Positions 6,823 through 13,112 of a stretch of 13,149 nucleotides of DNA are shown here, piece by piece. This DNA comes from Patescibacteria group bacterium. GTDB lineage: Bacteria > Patescibacteriota > Doudnabacteria > UBA920 > 2-01-FULL-50-11. Each line of letters starts with the position of its first letter. Position 1 is the first letter of the stretch. The notes beneath the pieces are model-generated. The model saw only the letters and a list, made by a program, of their open reading frames with translations. It did no database searches and was not told the DNA's origin. The translations under genes were made by a program, and so were the position numbers. The stretch is taken from assembly GCA_023485925.1 (NCBI GenBank), contig JAMDAJ010000026.1:1-13149 (forward strand), given 5' to 3'.

Positions 6823-8394
6823 CTAATATCGAAGTACCTCCCCGGCGTATTTGCCCGTGAATCTCCCCGCTTCGATCGCAAGTTTGCCATTCACCATCAC
6901 CGAAGAGATGCCAGCAGGCGCCAGAAAGGGATTTTCCAGGGTCGCGCGGTCGGAAAGCTTGTCAGGATCGAACACCACGATATCGGCATGCGCCCGCTTT
7001 TTGATAATGCCCCGTCGCGGTAAATTCAAAGCTTCCGCCGGCCGGCCGGTGAGTTTGTGCACCGCTTGAGAAAGAGGAAGAAGATTTTCTTTCGTCGCCA
7101 TTTCCAAAAAACGCACGGCGGCTCCGAAACAGCGCGGGTGAACCAAATTTTTAAAAGTTGATTTAAGATGCTGGTCAAAACCCGCACCGTCAGTGGCCAC
7201 AACGCTTAAAGGATGTTTTAGAAGTTCACGCATCTGACGTTCGTCCACGTTTTTATCAAATACAACGACTTCCGATTCCGCCGACGACAGAACTTGCAGT
7301 ACGGCCTCCGGCACGCTAACCCCGTGTGCGGCCGCGATGTCGGAAAAAGTTCTACCGACCAAATGAGGCGAAGCGCCGGCGGTGGCGATAACGATATTTT
7401 TTAACACTTCCGCCTGGGAGCTTAAACTGTCCAGGATCTTCCGGCGCAGATACGGCTGCGCCAGTCGTCCAAGGAGCGCTTTTCTGCCGCCCTCAAAACC
7501 CCATTTTGGCAAGTAAGTGTAGAGCACATTCCACGAAGTGTCATAGGGATAAATGTCGAAATATATCTTGAGGCCGCGGGAAAACGCCCGCTCGATGCGA
7601 GATAGCAGCTGGTCAAAAAGGGGCCAATTATTTTCCCCGCGGATCTTCAAATGTGAGATCTTCAATCGTGCACCCGCGCTCTCGGCCAGATGCAGCGCCT
7701 CATCCAACGCTTCTAAAACATGGGTGCCTTCGCTGCGCAAGTGCACGGACAGCAGTCGGTCGAATTTTTTCACCGTTCGCGAGAGGCGGAGCAGTTCCTC
7801 TTCGCCGGCGTTATACTCGTGAGCGTAAATCAGTCCCAAAGACAGCCCCGCGCCCCCCGAACGCAAGGCCCCCTCCAGCAGCCGTTCCAAAACTTTCGAC
7901 TCTTGCGCCGTGATCTTGCGCACCGCATCGCCAACCAGCCCGCGCCGAAGCGTCGCGTGCCCCACCAAACTCCCGACGTTCACGCCCAACGGCTGCTTGG
8001 AAAGCGCGTACAAGTATTGATCGAAATATTGCCAGTTGAGATTTGCGCCTTCAAGCGAATGCCATTTTTGAACGGACTTCAGCGCCTCCAGCGACGGCAG
8101 TGGAGCAAGCGACGCCCCGCAATTCCCGAAATTTACGGAAGTTATCCCCTGTGCCAGCAGGCTTTGTTGGTGCGGATAGTCAAAAATGGTCCAATAGGAA
8201 TCCGAGTGATTTTGAATGTCGATAAAACCCGGACAAACGGCTTGACCGGAAACATCGATCACTCGCCTGGCCATCTTCTCTTTCAGATTGCCGAGCGCGA
8301 CGATCTCGCCGCCGGAAACGCCCACGTCCAAATTCGCCGGCTCACCGCCGGTCCCGTCATAGACCGCTCCGTTTTTGAAAATGGTATCCAACAT
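6823..8394 (-). CDS. N-acyl-D-amino-acid deacylase (D-aminoacylase) family amidohydrolase
   Basis: This 523-residue protein belongs to the amidohydrolase superfamily, D-aminoacylase branch, whose members release free D-amino acids from N-acyl forms using zinc. The start MLDTIFKNGAVYDGTG and the end HADIVVFDP (469-477) form the usual small beta-domain around the barrel. Metal-ligand motifs are FGNCGASLAPL (Cys92), SVHLRSEG (His218), ISHLK (His248) and ATDGAG (Asp402); HPRCFGAAVRFL (419-430) is also typical. The first ligand pair, normally HxH, reads Gln61-Asn-His63. In the Alcaligenes enzyme the site formed by the cysteine and the two later histidines suffices for activity, so this protein may still be active. 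It sits 15 bp after mraY and 9 bp before murD. The substrate is unknown; N-acyl-D-glutamate or a wall-derived compound is a guess from context. Confidence 0.87.
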   Translation of the reverse strand: MLDTIFKNGAVYDGTGGEPANLDVGVSGGEIVALGNLKEKMARRVIDVSGQAVCPGFIDIQNHSDSYWTIFDYPHQQSLLAQGITSVNFGNCGASLAPLPSLEALKSVQKWHSLEGANLNWQYFDQYLYALSKQPLGVNVGSLVGHATLRRGLVGDAVRKITAQESKVLERLLEGALRSGGAGLSLGLIYAHEYNAGEEELLRLSRTVKKFDRLLSVHLRSEGTHVLEALDEALHLAESAGARLKISHLKIRGENNWPLFDQLLSRIERAFSRGLKIYFDIYPYDTSWNVLYTYLPKWGFEGGRKALLGRLAQPYLRRKILDSLSSQAEVLKNIVIATAGASPHLVGRTFSDIAAAHGVSVPEAVLQVLSSAESEVVVFDKNVDERQMRELLKHPLSVVATDGAGFDQHLKSTFKNLVHPRCFGAAVRFLEMATKENLLPLSQAVHKLTGRPAEALNLPRRGIIKKRAHADIVVFDPDKLSDRATLENPFLAPAGISSVMVNGKLAIEAGRFTGKYAGEVLRY

Positions 8395-8409
8395 ACAAAA
8401 TGACGTCCG

Positions 8410-9432
8410 TCAGCGGTAGATGACTAAAACGACACCCACGGACGCGCAGACCAGCGACACCACCCAAAACCGCATCGTGACCTTGGTTTCCGGCCAGCCG
8501 ATGGCTTCGAAATGGTGATGCATCGGCGCCGAGATGAAAATTTTTCTTTTGAAATATTTTTTGGAAAAACGCTGCAGCAAAGACGAACACGCCTCGACCA
8601 CGAAAACGAACGCGATTATCGGCAGCGCGAAAATGGTATTGGTCAAAAACGCCACCACCGCCAAAGTCGCCCCCAAGGCAAAAGACCCCGTGTCCCCCAT
8701 CCAAAATCGCGCCGGATAGATATTGAACCACAAGAAGGCAAGCAACGCGCCGCTTAACGTGCCGCAAAACGCGGCCAAACCGTATTGCCCCTGGATCCAG
8801 GCGATAACGAGATACGCGCCAAAACAAATGGCCGCCACGCCCCCGGCCAAACCGTCCAGGCCGTCGGTGATGTTAACCGCGTTGGTGATGAATACGACCG
8901 CCAAAACGAACAGCGGCACGTACCACCAGCCAATGTCCACGCTGACCGGCAGATGCAAAAGCTGCGCCGCCGGAATCGCCACGACCGAAAAATCAAGCTT
9001 GTAAAAAAACCACCAAGCCCCCAATCCCGCGATTATGAACTGGAACAGGAATTTGAGCTGAGTGGACAAGCCACGGATCTTTCCAGTGCCTTTGACTTTC
9101 AGAATATCGTCGATGAGTCCCAAAAAACCGGTTGTCACCAGCACAAAAACCGGGAGGTAGGTCTGCGAGCGCGTGAGATTGAACAACACCGTCAAAACCG
9201 CGGCGGTTATCCAGATCAACAGACCGCCCATAAGCGGCGTGCCTTCCTTTTTTTTATGTAAAGACAAATATACCGGCACGTCGGTGCCGTCCCAGGCCTC
9301 GCTGCGAAGCTTTTGGGAGAGTTTGTATTTGTACAAAAAATGCGTAAGAAGCGGCGTCAAGACCATCGCCAAAACGAACGAACCGGTCGTCAAAGAAAAA
9401 ATGCGGATAAGTTCCCCGTCAGTCGTTGGCAT
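8410..9432 (-). CDS. mraY: Phospho-N-acetylmuramoyl-pentapeptide transferase MraY
   Basis: MraY moves phospho-MurNAc-pentapeptide from UDP to undecaprenyl phosphate, making lipid I in the cytoplasmic membrane. The 340-residue product has about ten membrane segments. Catalytic motifs are intact: HKKKEGTPLMGG (59-70), the aspartate pair Asp108-Asp109 in GLIDDILK, NAVNITDGLDGLAGG (184-198), FWMGDTGS (243-250) and the triple histidine 305-307 in PMHHHFE. The ATG at 9432 is supported by a near-consensus promoter ending 8 bases upstream. There is no ribosome binding site. It follows dacA by 33 bases in the same direction and is followed by the D-aminoacylase-family gene after 15 bases. Confidence 0.96.
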   Translation of the reverse strand: MPTTDGELIRIFSLTTGSFVLAMVLTPLLTHFLYKYKLSQKLRSEAWDGTDVPVYLSLHKKKEGTPLMGGLLIWITAAVLTVLFNLTRSQTYLPVFVLVTTGFLGLIDDILKVKGTGKIRGLSTQLKFLFQFIIAGLGAWWFFYKLDFSVVAIPAAQLLHLPVSVDIGWWYVPLFVLAVVFITNAVNITDGLDGLAGGVAAICFGAYLVIAWIQGQYGLAAFCGTLSGALLAFLWFNIYPARFWMGDTGSFALGATLAVVAFLTNTIFALPIIAFVFVVEACSSLLQRFSKKYFKRKIFISAPMHHHFEAIGWPETKVTMRFWVVSLVCASVGVVLVIYR

Positions 9433-9440
9433 ATGCTTGA

Positions 9441-9469
9441 ATTATGACAAGTTCCGGAAGGATTTTCAA
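9441..9469 (-). promoter_or_regulatory. Sigma70 promoter of mraY, starting inside the dacA stop codon
   Basis: On the minus strand TTGAAA (9469-9464, 5/6) and CATAAT (9446-9441, 5/6) have a 17-bp spacer, with TGT directly before the -10 as an extended element. The -35 hexamer contains the TGA stop of dacA (9468-9466). The -10 ends 8 bases before the mraY ATG, so the leader would be about 2 bases. A 7-bp inverted repeat (9452-9458 and 9470-9476, TCCGGA core) straddles the -35 and spacer. Confidence 0.6.
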
Positions 9470-10497
9470 TCCGGAAAGTTATAGGAAGCAAAGATCCAGT
9501 CAACGAGCGCTTGACTGTCCGATTCGCGGTTCAAACTCCCCAGCACTACCGTTAAGACCTGATGTCCCAGTTTGTTCTCCGCCAAAATAATCAGGTTGCC
9601 ACGGGCTTCGTCGGTGTACCCTGTCTTTACGCCCAATATCCCCGGGCTACTTAAGAGCTTGTTCGAGGTTTTGAGCCAATGATGTACGGTTGCATCGACC
9701 GAAGCGACGGAAACACTCTGCACCTGAACGATCTCAGCGAGCTTGGGTTCGCTTAAAAATTCCCGAGCGAGCCGGTCTAAATCTTCGGCCGTGGAATACT
9801 CCGCCGGATCGTCAAAGCCGGCCGGGTTTCGGAAATGCGTCTGTTTCAGTTCCAGTTTTTCGGCCAGGGAATTCATCAACTCCACAAAACGCGGCGTGGA
9901 ACTGGAAACGCCCAGAGCCAGAGCGTTGGCCGCATCATTCGCCGACATGATAAGCATTCCCCGCAGCAGGTCATAGGTCGTGATCCGTTCACCGCCCGCC
10001 AGTCCCATCACCGGCTGCGGCACTTTCGGCGCGCGCTCATTAACCTCGACAACAGAATCGAGCGAAACGGTATTCACCACAACCAGCGCCGTAATCAGCT
10101 TGGCTAAAGACGCAGTCGGCCAGGGTTTGTCGGAATTTTTTTTGTAGAGCACTGTTCCGGTTTTCAAATCCGTGGCGTAAGCGATCTCCGCCTGGCTGAT
10201 AAACGTCCCGGCGTCGGTTTTTAAAGTCGGCCGGAAATCCGCAACCACCGGCAGCTTTTGCACGGTCTGCCCCAAAACCTGCTCCTGTTTGATCTGCACC
10301 TCCACCACCTGCTGATAAGGGAAAAGCGAGAGCGCCAGGGTGAACACCGCCAAAAAAGTCCAGAAAACCGGTCCGCGGCGCGGCCACAAAAAAACGGCCG
10401 CCGAATTCGCGCGCGCGCCATTTGCTGGCCGTTCGTCCGTGGTCTTGGAAATGAGTTTTTTTGCTTTCTCTTTTGTCTGCATTTTTTCTTCTCGCAT
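9466..10497 (-). CDS. dacA: D-alanyl-D-alanine carboxypeptidase, S11 family, membrane-anchored
   Basis: This penicillin-binding protein trims the terminal D-alanine from wall peptides outside the membrane. The three active-site motifs of peptidase family S11 are present: SLAK (130-133, with nucleophile Ser130), SAN (185-187) and KTG (291-293). A long basic cytoplasmic N-terminus (residues 1-43) precedes one membrane segment (about 44-60), so it is anchored at the N-terminus rather than by the C-terminal amphipathic helix of E. coli PBP5. The catalytic domain begins near residue 100, and the C-terminal PBP5 beta-domain is absent. The ATG at 10497 lies 6 bases after a good -10 box. Met6 (10482) is an alternative, preceded by a purine-rich stretch. 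The symbol is by family; dacB/dacF would be equally defensible. Confidence 0.9.
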   Translation of the reverse strand: MREEKMQTKEKAKKLISKTTDERPANGARANSAAVFLWPRRGPVFWTFLAVFTLALSLFPYQQVVEVQIKQEQVLGQTVQKLPVVADFRPTLKTDAGTFISQAEIAYATDLKTGTVLYKKNSDKPWPTASLAKLITALVVVNTVSLDSVVEVNERAPKVPQPVMGLAGGERITTYDLLRGMLIMSANDAANALALGVSSSTPRFVELMNSLAEKLELKQTHFRNPAGFDDPAEYSTAEDLDRLAREFLSEPKLAEIVQVQSVSVASVDATVHHWLKTSNKLLSSPGILGVKTGYTDEARGNLIILAENKLGHQVLTVVLGSLNRESDSQALVDWIFASYNFPD

Positions 10498-10503
10498 GCC
10501 CTA

Positions 10504-10532
10504 ATTGTAATTTTTCGGAAGGTTTTTGGCAA
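10504..10532 (-). promoter_or_regulatory. Sigma70 promoter of dacA
   Basis: On the minus strand TTGCCA (10532-10527, 5/6) and TACAAT (10509-10504, 5/6) are separated by 17 bp. Six bases lie between the -10 and the ATG, so the predicted start of transcription is the A of the ATG: a leaderless mRNA. It is back-to-back with the trxA promoter, with 17 bp between the two -35 hexamers. Confidence 0.65.
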
Positions 10533-10549
10533 ATTTACCCGAAAATATC

Positions 10550-10578
10550 TTGACAGGCGGCCGGCGACGCTTTAAAAT
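10550..10578 (+). promoter_or_regulatory. Sigma70 promoter of trxA
   Basis: A perfect TTGACA (10550-10555), a 17-bp spacer and TAAAAT (10573-10578) make one of the best promoters in the window. Transcription should start near 10585, leaving a leader of about 25 bases with no Shine-Dalgarno sequence. This rules out the longer in-frame start at 10526, which lies upstream of the promoter. Confidence 0.75.
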
Positions 10579-10609
10579 TAATCCGCAGACCATCATTAAA
10601 ACCAATAAA

Positions 10610-10936
10610 ATGACGAAACCCATCGAAGTCAGCGACAAAACTTTCGAAACCGAGGTTCTAAAATCCCCGCTCCCCATCATGGTGGATTTCTGGGCGCCCT
10701 GGTGCGGACCCTGTCGCATGATCGCGCCCTTGATCGAGGAACTAGCCGCCGAATACGCCGGAAAATTCCAGTTCGCCAAAATGAACGTGGACGAAAACCC
10801 CCAAACCCCCGGCCGTTACCAGGTGTTTTCCATCCCGAATCTAAAAATTTTCAAGAACGGACAGCTCGTCGACGAAATCGTCGGTGCCGCGCCGAAAGAT
10901 GTCTTTAAAAAAGCGGTGGAAAAACATCTGAAGTAA
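10610..10936 (+). CDS. trxA: Thioredoxin
   Basis: Thioredoxin is the general cytoplasmic disulfide reductant. The 108-residue product is the standard length and carries the WCGPC active site (residues 31-35, Cys32 and Cys35) within VDFWAPWCGPC. It also has the cis-proline loop SIPNL (Pro76) and the FKNG turn. The first proline-rich turn and VDENP strand end match the family. IPNL replaces the more common IPTL, a minor change. The ATG at 10610 was chosen over an in-frame ATG at 10526 because the promoter lies between them and the family starts close to residue 1 here. It is a single-gene unit, divergent from dacA and closed by a strong terminator. Confidence 0.96.
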   Translation: MTKPIEVSDKTFETEVLKSPLPIMVDFWAPWCGPCRMIAPLIEELAAEYAGKFQFAKMNVDENPQTPGRYQVFSIPNLKIFKNGQLVDEIVGAAPKDVFKKAVEKHLK

Positions 10937-10950
10937 CTCGAACTAAACAA

Positions 10951-10980
10951 CCCAGCCTCTCGCGAGAGGCTGGGCTTTTT
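10951..10980 (+). terminator. Intrinsic terminator of trxA, possibly working both ways
   Basis: A perfect 24-bp palindrome (10951-10974, arms of 12 bases starting CCCAGCC) is followed by CTTTTT. It begins 14 bases after the trxA stop. On the minus strand the same hairpin is followed by a moderately T-rich TTGTTTAG, so it may also end the bactofilin-like transcript, whose stop is 25 bases away on the other side. Confidence 0.85.
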
Positions 10981-10999
10981 GATGCAAAAGGTACCGGCT

Positions 11000-12136
11000 T
11001 TACCACAAGCTCCGGTAGAGCGTACCAAGCGCCCACAACCAGACGACGAAACCGGTGAGCGATCCTAAGACCGGGACGTAGGCAATAACGGAAAGCACCA
11101 ACGCGCCAAGCAGGAAAGCGTACCAGGGAAAACTTTCCGGCTTATCCTCCACGCGCAGCAGCCCAGAAAGCCACTTGCCAAAAAGCAGAAAAGACAGCGC
11201 ACCGGCCAGGCACAAACTGACAAGATACAGTCCGAGAATGATGAGACCCAACGGCAAACCCACCACAGTAGCCATGATGATAACCGCGCCAATGGGGATG
11301 GCGATCATAAGCATCAACCCCCACAGCAGCTTTTCCCAAAAATGCGAATTCATCTCGGCTACGAACCGTTGCAGCCGCGCCGGCCAGAGCCTCCAGGCGA
11401 CGAGTGCGAGGACCAGGCAAGCCAAAATTTTCCACAGCGCCCCGGCGAGACCGACAGGGGTCTTGGCGGCCGCGACGGGTTTAGCCGCAACTTCAAGCGG
11501 CGGCTTTTGCGTCACTCCGCCTCTAATAACCGCACCCTCGGCGATGTCAGCCTTATTTTCGGAATAGTAAGTCAAAGTGCCATCGATTTCCGCACCCTTC
11601 GAAACCGTAAGCGTGCCGGAATACACTATAATGGAGCCGACAGTTTTTCCGGAGAGCTCCACGTTCCCGCCAGCGATGACCAAATTCCCGGAGTTCGTGC
11701 CGCCGGCCAGGATAGTGCCGCCGGCCAGATAAGTATTACCGCCGACTACCGAATCGGAGGCGAGTTTTAAATTGCCGCCCACAGCTGTCAAATTTTTTGC
11801 GATCTTGCCCGAAATATCCAAGCTACCGCCGGCCATGCGGACGTTCCCGCCGACCGTCGCGGAAAGATTCAAAAACCCGCCGGCGACCAAAATGTCACCG
11901 CCTACTTGGCTGGAGATATCCACCGTGCCGCCCGTGGTCATAACATCGCCGGAAACGGGGCCGGCAATATCGACCATCGAACCGCCATTATAGTAATCGC
12001 CGGAAACGGACTCGCCGGCCGGCAAATTCACCACACGTTCTTTCTCCGCGCCTTGCGCCAGCATGGGCGCGACAGCCACGACAAAAGCGACTAAGAGCAA
12101 AAATCCCTTGGCGCTCCTGCTATATTCCCTTTTCAT
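11000..12136 (-). CDS. Exported bactofilin-like beta-helix protein with C-terminal membrane domain
   Basis: The 378-residue product has a signal-peptide-like N-terminus (basic residues 2-10, hydrophobic 11-28, possible cleavage after AQG/A). About nine imperfect 17-residue repeats follow from roughly residue 44 to 207, with a pattern like VGGDILVAGGFLNLSAT. Such repeats fold as a right-handed beta-helix, as in bactofilins and the polymer-forming cytoskeletal family. A proline-alanine linker (210-226) leads to about five hydrophobic segments (229-249, 270-292, 293-318, 338-357, 358-372). Classical bactofilins are cytoplasmic and lack the export signal and the membrane domain, so the beta-helix here probably faces outside. 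The function is not known; an envelope scaffold is an inference. It follows the DsbA-like gene by 33 bases, without a visible ribosome binding site. Confidence 0.75.
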   Translation of the reverse strand: MKREYSRSAKGFLLLVAFVVAVAPMLAQGAEKERVVNLPAGESVSGDYYNGGSMVDIAGPVSGDVMTTGGTVDISSQVGGDILVAGGFLNLSATVGGNVRMAGGSLDISGKIAKNLTAVGGNLKLASDSVVGGNTYLAGGTILAGGTNSGNLVIAGGNVELSGKTVGSIIVYSGTLTVSKGAEIDGTLTYYSENKADIAEGAVIRGGVTQKPPLEVAAKPVAAAKTPVGLAGALWKILACLVLALVAWRLWPARLQRFVAEMNSHFWEKLLWGLMLMIAIPIGAVIIMATVVGLPLGLIILGLYLVSLCLAGALSFLLFGKWLSGLLRVEDKPESFPWYAFLLGALVLSVIAYVPVLGSLTGFVVWLWALGTLYRSLW

Positions 12137-12169
12137 GTATTTTTATTAATGTTGAAATACGTTTTAAGA

Positions 12170-12808
12170 TCATTTGGACTGAGCCGAAAGCAACTTCGTG
12201 ATTTCGGCGCGGAACTGATCGTAAGAGAGCGCGCCGACGAACCGCTGACCGTTGATGAAGAAAGTCGGCGTGGCCGAAACCTTAAATCCCGCCCCTGCTG
12301 CCGCGTCGGCGGTCACGATATCCGCCGCTGCCTGAGATTTCCAGTCGCTTTCAAATTTCGCCATATCCAAACCTAAGCTCGTGGCGTAACCGCGGATGCT
12401 CGTCTCGTCCAGTTTGTCCTGATGTTGATAGAGCTGGTCGTACATCTCCCAAAACTTGCCCTGCACAGCGGCGGCCTCGGAGGCGCTCGCCGCAGAGCGC
12501 GCGAACTCGTGCTGGGCAAGCGGAAAATGCCGGTACACGAAGTAGATCTTATCACCGAAATCGTTCAGGATCCGGCTGACCACTGGATAAGCCGCGCCGC
12601 AGGACGGGCACTGGAAATCCCCGAACTCCACAATAACGACCGGAGCCCCCGAAGACCCTTTGGTGTGGTGAATGCCGGAAAGCAACTGCTCAACCGACAC
12701 GGTGTCTCCCCCGCTTGGCGGGGTGGACCCGAAAATAAATAACAAAGCGGCGCCCAAAAAAACAATGAGTACCGCGATTACGATGAGTACGATCGTGCTC
12801 TTTTGCAT
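12170..12808 (-). CDS. Membrane-anchored DsbA-like thiol-disulfide oxidoreductase
   Basis: This 212-residue protein has one N-terminal membrane segment (about residues 5-27) and an exported thioredoxin-fold domain of the DsbA/BdbD type (Thioredoxin_4-like). The active site is CPSC (Cys67 and Cys70) in VEFGDFQCPSC. The helical insertion spans about 95-165 and the cis-proline loop is SATPTFFING (Pro181). Such proteins introduce or shuffle disulfides in secreted proteins and are usually re-oxidised by DsbB or VKOR. No such partner is in this window. It sits 29 bases after the 72-residue membrane protein gene and before the bactofilin-like gene, all leftward, so one envelope operon is likely. No ribosome binding site is visible. 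Confidence 0.92.
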   Translation of the reverse strand: MQKSTIVLIVIAVLIVFLGAALLFIFGSTPPSGGDTVSVEQLLSGIHHTKGSSGAPVVIVEFGDFQCPSCGAAYPVVSRILNDFGDKIYFVYRHFPLAQHEFARSAASASEAAAVQGKFWEMYDQLYQHQDKLDETSIRGYATSLGLDMAKFESDWKSQAAADIVTADAAAGAGFKVSATPTFFINGQRFVGALSYDQFRAEITKLLSAQSK

Positions 12809-12837
12809 GCGTTTTTAAAACGTCTCGAACTTATTTT

Positions 12838-13056
12838 TTAGCGTTGCCCGATGGAGGCCATCGAAGCGAAGATGGCGAACAGCACCAGGTACAAAGCGGC
12901 CTGCAACAGGTCGGAAGGCGAAAACAGCCACTCTTTGCCGGCAATCTTGTTTACGAAAGCCATCACGAACGCGGCGGCCGATACCCAACCCGCCGCTTTT
13001 CCGGCCAGCGCGTAAAAATTCATGCCGGAAGCGAAATTTGTCCTTGTTTCTTCCAT
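12838..13056 (-). CDS. Small two-helix membrane protein, unknown function
   Basis: I do not recognise this 72-residue protein. Two hydrophobic segments are visible, about residues 20-34 (GKAAGWVSAAAFVMAFV region) and 48-67 (SDLLQAALYLVLFAIFASMA region), joined by a short polar loop with KEW. It ends SIGQR. A near-consensus promoter ends 27 bases before its ATG, so it is the first gene of the unit with the DsbA-like and bactofilin-like genes. The leader of about 20 bases has no Shine-Dalgarno sequence near the ATG. A clear promoter, a short gap to dsbA and normal hydrophobic architecture support a real gene. Met12 is an alternative start. Confidence 0.68.
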   Translation of the reverse strand: MEETRTNFASGMNFYALAGKAAGWVSAAAFVMAFVNKIAGKEWLFSPSDLLQAALYLVLFAIFASMASIGQR

Positions 13057-13083
13057 GTGGATTAAGAGTTAGGAATTTCCTGT

Positions 13084-13112
13084 ATTATCTCAAAAAAACC
13101 AATTTTCGTCAA
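13084..13112 (-). promoter_or_regulatory. Sigma70 promoter of the 72-residue/dsbA/bactofilin unit
   Basis: On the minus strand TTGACG (13112-13107, 5/6) and GATAAT (13089-13084, 5/6) have a 17-bp spacer. The expected transcription start is near 13077, about 20 bases before the ATG. The -35 lies within the T-rich tail of the upstream terminator. Confidence 0.7.

Noticed and set aside
7720..8403. 227-codon plus-strand open frame opposite the D-aminoacylase gene
   Set aside because: It is the antisense shadow of a well-supported enzyme gene with intact motifs, and has no recognisable features of its own.
10526..10609. In-frame 28-residue N-terminal extension of thioredoxin from an ATG at 10526
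   Set aside because: The TTGACA-17-TAAAAT promoter (10550-10578) lies inside it, and thioredoxins start near the ATG at 10610. The extension would not be transcribed.
11560..12000. Short direct repeats such as GCCGCCGGCCAG in the bactofilin-like gene, considered as a tandem DNA repeat
   Set aside because: They follow from the 17-residue protein repeat (Gly-Gly-containing turns) and are not regular at the DNA level. No CRISPR-like spacing is present.
12809..12837. AT-rich stretch (TTTTAAAA) before the DsbA-like ATG as a separate leaderless promoter
   Set aside because: It matches TATAAT poorly, has no TGn extension and no -35 at 16-18 bp. Read-through from the promoter at 13084-13112 explains expression.
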